Shown: positions 57,109 through 64,000 of the stretch, one piece after another
Numbering within the stretch: position 1 is the stretch's first letter
Layout: each line of letters begins with the position of its first letter
DNA from: Raphanus sativus
Lineage: Eukaryota > Streptophyta > Magnoliopsida > Brassicales > Brassicaceae
Assembly (NCBI RefSeq): GCF_000801105.2
Contig: NC_079511.1
Span: 11,896,784-11,960,783, forward strand
Direction: 5' to 3'
Length of the DNA: 64,000 bases
Notes under the pieces: model-generated
Seen by the model: the letters and a program-made list of their open reading frames with translations, nothing else
Told to the model about the DNA's origin: nothing
Database searches by the model: none
Translations under genes and position numbers: made by a program

Positions 57109-58204
57109 ATGATGCAGAACTGTTCATTTATTAACCGGAGAAGGAGTTTCGAAGATGATGATGTACCGATCTCAGATAGAACGTTAGAGATAAATTCTCA
57201 CATCTCTGTTCCTTGTCATTTGAAACAGTGTCTTGATCTCAAGGTAAAAAAAAAATCAGATTACTTTTCATCTGTTTTTTCCTGATATGAATTATATATT
57301 ATTGGGAGAGACTTCGGGTTTGAGGATTGATTGTCAAGGACAATCATTTGTCAGTTATGGTATGACAAATGTAACTTCTTTGGTTTCCTTTATAATTGAT
57401 TTTCTTCTTTTTACTTGTGTTGCATTTATTGTTTCAGCCCTCCTCTCTATTGTCTGTCATAAATGCTCACAGGGTTTGATTTCATTACCAAAACATAAAC
57501 CCGAACTAAAATTTTCTTTGCAGAAGAATTTACTTGGAAAGTTTCATGGCTCACTTTGAGTTCTTTTCTTTTTTTTTTCTATTGAATCTACCGGATGTTT
57601 ATTTTAGAAAAAAAAGTTATCTTGTATATCAGAGAAAAAACATATACAAAAAAAAGTTATCTTGCATATGAAAAATCTCGTCCATATTTGTTTTGTCTCT
57701 GCATTGCAAAGAAAGAAAGCAGAATCATCATGTTTCCTCATTATTCTTTCTCGCATTAGTTTTAAAAAATATTTACTTGTGTTCTGGGAATTAAGCTATT
57801 AGCCTTAGCATCAAAGTACTTTTGAAGTTTCAAAATTCTGATTAATTTTTAATTGAAAGCTACATGTTTGTTCTATGTTTAATTAGACAGGAGAAGTTTA
57901 CTACATAAACCGGAACACCGGAATGAGAGTGGAGGAAGACAACAACAACAACAATGCATATGATGATTTCAGTGGAGAATCGGATGTAACTGTTGTTTCA
58001 GAAGACGATGGCTCTTATTATGAAAGCGAAGAATCTTCATCCGAGTCATCAATAGAGAATCACAAAGAAGAGAGTGAAGATCTTGTGGTAGCTGGTTGCA
58101 AAGCTTGTTATATTTATTACATGGTACCTAAACTCTTGAAAGATTGCCCCAAATGTGCATCTCAGCTTCTCCACTTTGATCGACTTCACTCTTCTTCCCC
58201 TTAA
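57109..58204 (+). CDS. CFL1-like protein with WW-type motif (At1g28070-like)
   Basis: Two exons, 57109-57243 and 57887-58204, phase 0, 150 aa. The ORF could open further upstream only at a TTG, so the first ATG (MMQNCSFINRRRSF) is used. Across the splice junction the protein reads LKQCLDLKTGEVYYINRNTG, then MRVEED, the WW-like core seen in CFL1 (At2g33510) and its paralogue At1g28070. The first Trp of a classical WW domain is not present (HLKQCLDL in place of a GWEQCLDL-type start), and the second Trp position is Arg (INRNTG). A Ser/Glu/Asp-rich linker follows, then a conserved C-terminal CKACYIYYMVPKLLKDCPKC with QLLHFDR, whose four Cys suggest a small metal site. CFL1 is described as a negative regulator of cuticle formation acting with HD-ZIP IV factors; transfer of that role here is inference. 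It lies directly downstream of PRP3, as in Arabidopsis. The 643-bp intron has no gene. Confidence 0.8.
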
Positions 58205-58815
58205 CCAAACCTCTTTTTATCCTCATTCTCTTCATATAGATTTGTAAGTTTCCTTTTCATCCCTTAAATCGTATATGTATGAACTATTGGTCATGTTGTG
58301 TCTCGATCGCATTAACACGAGGTTTGATGGCACTGTTTCAAACACTAGATAACAATAACAAAAAATACGAATCGGACTTAGAATGTTGATACGTATAATG
58401 GATGCACAATATGCATTTGGTTATTAGAGCGAACAAGCAGATTTGAACGTAGGAAATGCATGTTTCTATGAGATTTATAAATTTGTGAGATTGATAAAAT
58501 AGATTGTTGAAAGTGTTTGGAGGGGATGTTTTGGAGAGTTGTTGTTGTTGTTGTTGCACTACAGATTTAAAGTTTGGTCAATGGAGATAGGAGCCCTTAA
58601 GACTTGCGCGCCTTGTAGAAATAATAAAGAAAGTAAATAACATAATGATTGCAGCATGTGAATAACGAATTTTCTGTTCAATTTATTTCCCATTTGTCTT
58701 TAGTTTTGACCAAAATAAAAGTGATCATTGCACAACAATTAATATGGACATTTTAAAATACCTTTTTTTGTTTTGACCTGATAATATAGTAGAGAGCCAT
58801 CACTATAATATGAAT
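58205..58815. other. 3' flank of the CFL1-like gene
   Basis: Contains a (TTG)n run at about 58536-58556. No gene. Confidence 0.45.
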
Positions 58816-59027
58816 GAGTGAAACCTCTGTAAATTAATAAACATCTGTAAATTAATAATGTCAGGATTACACCAAAATTATAATTTTTAATAATTTATAG
58901 AAATTATTAATTTATCGATATAGTAACTGAACCAAAAATTCAATTTAAAACTATAAAATTATATTATTTTATAGAAATTTTTAGTATATATTAATTTACA
59001 GAATATTAATTTAAAGATGTTATATTG
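58816..59027. mobile_element. Second Emigrant-like MITE, eroded
   Basis: GAGTGAAACCTCTGTAAATT at the left and TTAATTTAAAGATGTTATATTG at the right are imperfect inverted repeats of the same family as 40679-40861, with shared interior ACACCAAAATTATAATTTT. A TA follows the right end. Confidence 0.65.
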
Positions 59028-59255
59028 TATATTTTTATTGCTACCAAATCATTCGAGCAAATTTATGGATTCACAAGAGTGCATTATCCTTGTTTTAGTA
59101 TGAGTGATATTTTTTCAATATAAATGTTAAATTTATTCAACCAAGAATACTATTTTTTACAATGTATGTTATTCTTGTTTAAGAAAACTTTTAGAAAATA
59201 AATTGAATAAAAAAATTATCTAAAAGAAAACCATGTTTTAGGGTTTTTTCATAGG

Positions 59256-59303
59256 CTGAAGCATTCATTACCTTCATGTTTCAAGCATTCATTACCTTCA
59301 TGT
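59256..59303. repeat. 24-bp tandem repeat, two copies
   Basis: AAGCATTCATTACCTTCATG followed by TTT(C/G) is repeated directly adjacent to itself, just left of the SINE target duplication. Confidence 0.8.
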
Positions 59304-59646
59304 TTGAAATTCTATTTTTGACTTCTTTTTTTGATTGATAAATCCTATCGGCTGACTGATATGGGTACATATCAAGCCTTAAGAAGTTACTACTAAGCTA
59401 TCACCATTTTGTTAAAACTGTTGTGGATAAACTTTTTATAGTGATTGATCCCACCCTGATAAGCTCCGCATCTAGGAAAATTCAATTAGCACTGTAAAAA
59501 CCCGTGGCCCATTGCGACAAGATTTTTTGGAAAGATTTCAATACCATCCCGCTGACAGAGAGTCGAACTCGCTACCATTGGCATTCGTGTGTGAAAATCT
59601 TGTTGAAACCACTAGACCAACATCGATATGTTTGAAATTCTACTTT
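59300..59646 (-). mobile_element. SINE, minus strand, with 19-bp target duplication
   Basis: Read on the minus strand the element begins GTTGGTCTAGTGGTTTC (box A), then GCGAGTTCGACTCTC (box B), and ends in CAATCAAAAAAAGAAG near 59320. The flanks ATGTTTGAAATTCTATTTT (59300-59318) and 59628-59646 differ at one base. The body is about 309 bp. Confidence 0.75.
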
Positions 59647-60530
59647 GAATTGTTTGTCAATAACCTTGATGAGAACCGATGGGGAGCTTGGGTCTTCACC
59701 ATGTCTTCTTCGATTTCGCTGTATGTGAACCAAACTCCGTTGTACCAGTTCACTGTTGGATGCTCTGTTCATGTCAAAGTCCAAGTGGATTTGGTGTTAA
59801 ACTCAACCTTATAAGTCTCTTCCCCATGTTTTCTTAACATGGTATATTTTCGCGTTTCAGCCTTCTAAGCCGAAGATTGTTGATTTCTTTTTCCATCACA
59901 TTTAAACACTGCTACTCTGTGTTTCCTACGACGGTGTGATCTGACTACTTATTTTGTATTGTATCATTCGGTCGAATACCTATGTCAATGAAACTTTTGG
60001 TGCTGTAGAAATGAATATCAATGAAACTTTGACTATTTGTTTTCTCAATCAGACGTCCATATGAGGGAACATAAATTGAACCAGAAAGATAGTCGATGCA
60101 CCATTATAAGTGATTTTTGAAGATAAGTTTTGTTTAATATTTTTTCTTAATTTTAATGTAACTTGTAATAGTAAACATTTACTTTTCTGTCAGTCAAAAT
60201 TAATAGAAAACATATGAAATAACATATAATTTCAAGAAAAGACTTTTTTTTTTAGATACAGATGGATTTTAGTGTGTTTTAACGGCTCTAATCTGGGAAA
60301 ATGGTGTTGAAAGACAAACCTAATTAGTTTAACTATCAGTTTTATTATAATGTAAGCAATCCGCTGGAGATTTATATCATACATATATAACTAAGGACGC
60401 TTAATACTGTCACATTAAATGGTTGTTAACAAAAAGTCAACTTATGAGCTAAATTCAACTCTTGGACATATGTGTATCTGTGCTGTATATATCTTTGTTG
60501 GGACAAAATTAACACATCCAATCCGGAGTA
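59647..60530. other. Unassigned sequence right of the SINE
   Basis: 59650-59815 looks gene-like: minus strand HPTVNWYNGVWFTYSEIEED, or plus-strand frame SSSISLYVNQTPLYQF. Neither has a start or a recognisable family. It may be a gene remnant. The rest is AT-rich with no gene. Confidence 0.3.
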
Positions 60531-61010
60531 CACATAGCCTCGGAATTTGATTTTTTACCTGCGGGCTCTGCCCCATTTAACGCGCTGCAGGATGAATACG
60601 GATTAATAGATCTGAAAATTATGCGGGACGAGTGCAGATGAGGATGCGGGTCGAGTATATTTTTTGCGAAGTGGATACGGGTCGATCAAATTTAACTGCA
60701 AAAATAAAGTATTTTATTTTAAATATGATTTTTATTAAAAATAAATAAAATTACGAATATTTATAAAATAATAATAAATATATATATTATTTATATTATT
60801 GTTTTAATAAAATATTAATAAAAATATATAAAATATATATATAATTTTAATATTACATACAGGTTACCCACTAATTAAGCAGGGCGAATGCGGATATTTT
60901 TTTTATTCGCTGATTAAATTTTTGAATAAAAAAATGAGTCGAACCGCAGCAGAACGGGGTGGGTCGGGCCAGATCAACCTGCAAACCCAGCGCTACACAT
61001 AGCAAGAGGA
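60531..61010. repeat. GCGGGT/GGGTCG-word element, probably a transposon with inverted ends
   Basis: Left part has CCTGCGGGCTCTGCCCCATT, GATGCGGGTCGAG and GATACGGGTCGATC. After an AT-only core the right part has GCAGGGCGAATGCGGAT and AACGGGGTGGGTCGGGCC. The layout is like the 39.4-40.0 kb element, but ends were not resolved. Confidence 0.45.
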
Positions 61011-61235
61011 CCTCATGAATTGATCATCAATCCGATAAAAATAAACGTGTCATTACTATTCTCAAAAATTCTGTATAAAAATAACGACGGAAATCCACAA
61101 ACTATTCAAGTGTGGTTGCACTATCTAACCCGAACATGGCAGAGATCATGAAAAAAATGATGTTTCGTTAAGTTTTAAGAGAGAGAGGGGCATAGGCTGA
61201 CAGAAGAGACAAGGGAGAAATCACAAATGCTCAAG

Positions 61236-61293
61236 AAACATTCGAACTAACTTATTTAATATTTTACCAAAAAAAAAACATTCGAAGTAACTT
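61236..61293 (+). mobile_element. Micro-retroposon (22 bp) with 18-bp target duplication
   Basis: ATTTAATATTTTACC plus an A run (61254-61275) lies between AAACATTCGAACTAACTT (61236-61253) and a one-mismatch copy at 61276-61293. Confidence 0.75.
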
Positions 61294-63037
61294 GCTGGAG
61301 AACCCGATAAAATAGTCCCAAAAGTACATATAGTTCATTTTGCTAAGTGTATTTACTAATTGACTTGTTTCGTTAGTAGTTTCCACCTTCAAAAAAAAGA
61401 GAAAGGTGGTAATTTTTGTCTAAACTTTCATGTTTTTCTTCGTCGTTGAAGTAAATGAAACCGTACTTCAATCAGATAACTATTAAAACAGATTTTTATT
61501 CTAATCGTAATGTAGGTTCCAATAAAAATAAGTCCTTTAAGTTTCTATATATCATACTAAGTTGAACAGAAAAATACTGAGTTATGGGTGTCCTACTCTT
61601 GTTTGACACCTCTTTTTACCAGCTCTGGATTTGATACTATGTCCGGTGACCTTCTTCTTGGGCGAGGTGAAGACACTGACTCATTTAGACGCTTAGTTGA
61701 AAGGAATTTCATATGTGCATCAAATGTTGAGAGGAGGAAAGTGTTTCCAAATACACACAATCCAATGAGAGCCTTGAGCCAGGATATTACAATTGATGTG
61801 GTCAAGTCAACAAAAACAGAATGTTGCTGGCCAACTGAGTTAAGAGTTTACGTCTGCATATACAACCAAAAATGCGTCAAGAGACAAATGGAGCACAGAT
61901 TTTCACGAATGTTTTAATAGAATCGTAGGCAGTCCTAATAAGGATAATTTGGAATGATTAGACTCGTCCAGGTATCACAACTGAACAAAAGAGATCGATT
62001 CTAGAGAATTTCACAATTGTCGAAAAAGGAACTTCACAATTGTAAGTGTGATTTTGAAAAACTGTTGAGTTTTAATACCAGACTGATAAAAAGCGAAAAT
62101 TTGTTATTTTGGGGTTTCTTCTCGCTTAGTTTCTCGTCTACGTTTTTCATTGGTTTATAAATCATGTAGATCATCAAAGCAATGGAGAGAACTCTATTAT
62201 AAACCTTTCCAGTTACTATATATTTAGTTTATCACATTTTGTGAATATATATATATGAAGAATCTGAGTGCTTTTACCAAATGAAAAGACAATACTACAC
62301 CTAAATGACTATTACGATCGCGTCTAACATGCATGCCAAAAAAGGTTCTTTACTACACTTTTATCTTTAGTATATTTTACAACCTTTTCCTTATATATAT
62401 AACTACATTGTAGTAGCCAGATTTAACGAAGGAAATAGGAATAGTCAGTCACTTGTTATTATGTCACCATTTCGTCAAACGTTTTGCAACTAATTATGAT
62501 TTTTCTTAAATCTGTTTCCTTTCTCACGGCCAAAACTCTTACTCGTTGCTTCAAACAACTCCCCTTTTATTGTTCATCTTTTCTCCAACCACTGTCAACT
62601 AATTTTTCTAGTATCATTTCGGTTGATATCGACTAAAAAGTTTACATAATAGTTCGAAGGTGAAAAATTGCCAGCAGCAGCAACGACTATACACAACTAT
62701 AGACAGTATGTGAAAGATATAAGGATATATATAACCAAAAACGTAAAAGACAATCGGAATAAAAAGTATACGTGCATATGTGTTATGTGTATAATGTAGA
62801 TGAATTGTGGGGGTCACATGGAGTTCAGAGAAAGATCAGAACAGTCCCCACATCATCTGTGGCTTGGGTCCTCGGGTTCTGCGGATACCGAACACCATCA
62901 TGCATGCCCAACACTCTTTTTCATTATTTTTTCCTTTCTTTTTTGGGTTTTTATTTTTTCCAGTTTTAGGGTATATTTATGTGTTTTACAACTTTAATAT
63001 ATATTTAATATCCATATTTTTTATATGTCATATCAGT
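61294..63037. other. Intergenic; one coding-like fragment near 61.6-61.8 kb
   Basis: 61593-61805 on the minus strand gives WLKALIGLCVFGNTFLLSTF and KRLNESVSSPRPRRRSPDIV, which reads more like protein than random frame, but I recognise no family and see no gene structure. The rest is AT-rich. Confidence 0.3.
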
Positions 63038-63381
63038 TGTATTAGACACAAAGTGCCAAACATCTGTAGTTGAAAGGGTATCTAAACAATATATAAGATG
63101 GATTGATCACTTATCTTATCACTAATTGGTTTTACGTTGAAAGTTCATCTAGCTTAACATGTTATCAGAGTCCAATCCACCTAGTTCAATCCGATCCACA
63201 TCGATCTGACCTAAAGTTAGTTCATCAATTTTTTTCCAAAATTTACGCTCAAAGAACCATCTCGAAGAAGTGTATTAAACACAAAATGTCTATATCAATA
63301 ATTGGAAAATATCCTAAACAATATATAAGATAAATAAACCACTTATCTTATCAACAATTTGGAAGTCTTTCTATCTTAACA
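63038..63381 (+). mobile_element. TRIM-like miniature LTR retrotransposon
   Basis: Two direct repeats, 63038-63159 (122 bp) and 63271-63381 (111 bp), both start TGTATTA(G/A)ACACAAA and end in CTTAACA. They share CTAAACAATATATAAGAT and CACTTATCTTATCA. Immediately after the first is TGTTATCAGAGTCC, close to the initiator-Met tRNA primer-binding site (TGGTATCAGAGC). Only ~111 bp separate the repeats, with a purine-rich CGAAGAAG just before the second. This is the anatomy of a TRIM; degenerate LTRs and unclear target duplication indicate age. Confidence 0.65.
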
Positions 63382-63742
63382 GATTAATCTAGTAGATTAT
63401 TGAAAACTTGCATTTACTGCTACAGAAATTGGATACTACTGCATGATCAAAGTTTGAAATATTTTTTTTGATAATACCGGAGGATAATAGAATTATTTGC
63501 TATTGGACGACCATGTTAACTGCATGTTTCCAAATTCAAACCCAAATTGCAACTTTGTATTAAAAAAAAAGATTAACCCATGGTAAATGGTTTACACGGT
63601 CCTCCAAATCTTTTACTATTAGCTTACCACTATTTACTGCTTGTTACCTTTTGCCAAAGTTTACTGCTTGGTTAATATACTTAATACCCACATTATCCCG
63701 TATACATAAATAAAAAGAATGCATGCTTTATCAGTTTCTACT

Positions 63743-63930
63743 AGGGCTGGGCATTTCGGTTTAGTTTCGGGTTCGGTTTGGGTTCGGTTTGATTTGGGTT
63801 ATTTGGGTTTTATAAAACTCAAACCAATTAAAACCAAAGTAGCTTTGGTTTGGGTTTAATTCGGTTCATTTAAGTTCGGTTTGGTTTACATTATTATGGT
63901 CTAGTTTGGTTTGGTGTAATTCGGGTTGGT
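63743..63930. repeat. Degenerate TTCGGTTTGG-type repeat
   Basis: Starts GGGCTGGGCATTTCGGTTTA and continues with many variants of GGTTCGGTTTGG, a common dispersed low-complexity motif of Brassicaceae genomes. No coding capacity; similar shorter stretches occur near 30840-30900. Confidence 0.7.
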
Positions 63931-64000
63931 TATAAAATATGAAGGCATCAGTTTTATACTTTTATTAAAAAATAATCAACTTACAAACGACAGAGTGAGA

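Noticed and set aside
57287..57559. 90-codon hydrophobic frame
   Set aside because: Lies in the intron of the CFL1-like gene, is AT-rich and has no family features.

Overview
This window reads as nuclear chromosome sequence from a Brassicaceae plant, most likely tribe Brassiceae (Brassica/Raphanus type). The evidence is introns with GT..AG borders, AT-rich intergenic DNA full of MITEs, SINEs, Helitrons and LINE debris, and a UPF0725/DUF626 gene, a family I know only from Brassicaceae. The gene order ABCB14-like, PPR, PRP3, CFL1-like WW protein also matches, from memory, Arabidopsis thaliana At1g28010 - At1g28020 - At1g28060 - At1g28070. The Arabidopsis genes between the PPR and PRP3 are not seen here, as expected for a fractionated subgenome of a mesohexaploid.

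Layout. 1-3.6 kb: AT-rich repeats. 3.65-5.06 kb: an intact six-exon UPF0725 gene (+). 7.26-9.49 kb: decayed PPR gene, type A (+). 10.15-12.26 kb: Helitron. 13.1-14.8 kb: PPR gene, type B (-). 16.6-17.8 kb: tandem type-B pseudogene (-). 18.0-21.1 kb: LINE debris and an ORF1-only LINE-like element. 21.7-31.7 kb: MITEs, a 0.7-kb foldback with telomere-like core, two minus-strand Helitrons (3.0 and 0.8 kb) and a young SINE. 32.2-39.1 kb: intact nine-exon ABCB14-like transporter (+). 39.4-43.0 kb: MITEs. 44.2-46.7 kb: intact type-A PPR (-). 47.6-50.4 kb: MITEs and a Helitron. 50.6-51.9 kb: intact type-B PPR with a Gly/Cys-rich tail (-). 53.2-56.3 kb: PRP3 splicing factor (+). 57.1-58.2 kb: WW-domain CFL1-like gene (+). 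58.2-64 kb: Emigrant-like MITE, a SINE, unassigned sequence and a TRIM-like mini-retrotransposon.

The genes are unrelated housekeeping or transport genes plus a lineage-specific expansion of one PPR family. Five PPR copies of two types (A: 7.3k, 44.2k; B: 13.1k, 16.6k, 50.6k) arose by tandem and inverted duplication, and because they are paralogous they preserve pre-insertion sites for later transposon hits. The observations most worth a second look are: (i) type-A PPR is a head-to-tail fusion of two copies of the same family unit and ends in a hydrophobic segment; (ii) type-B PPR replaces the usual C-terminal half with a Gly/Cys-rich tail, and in one copy a 33-bp minisatellite has switched that tail into another reading frame; (iii) nine tiny (13-29 bp) insertions, each little more than a retroposon 3' tail, flanked by target duplications of mostly 14-18 bp, four of them with an empty paralogous site inside this same window.

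Coordinates of exons and element ends were read by eye from splice signals, terminal motifs and target duplications. No search or alignment software was used.
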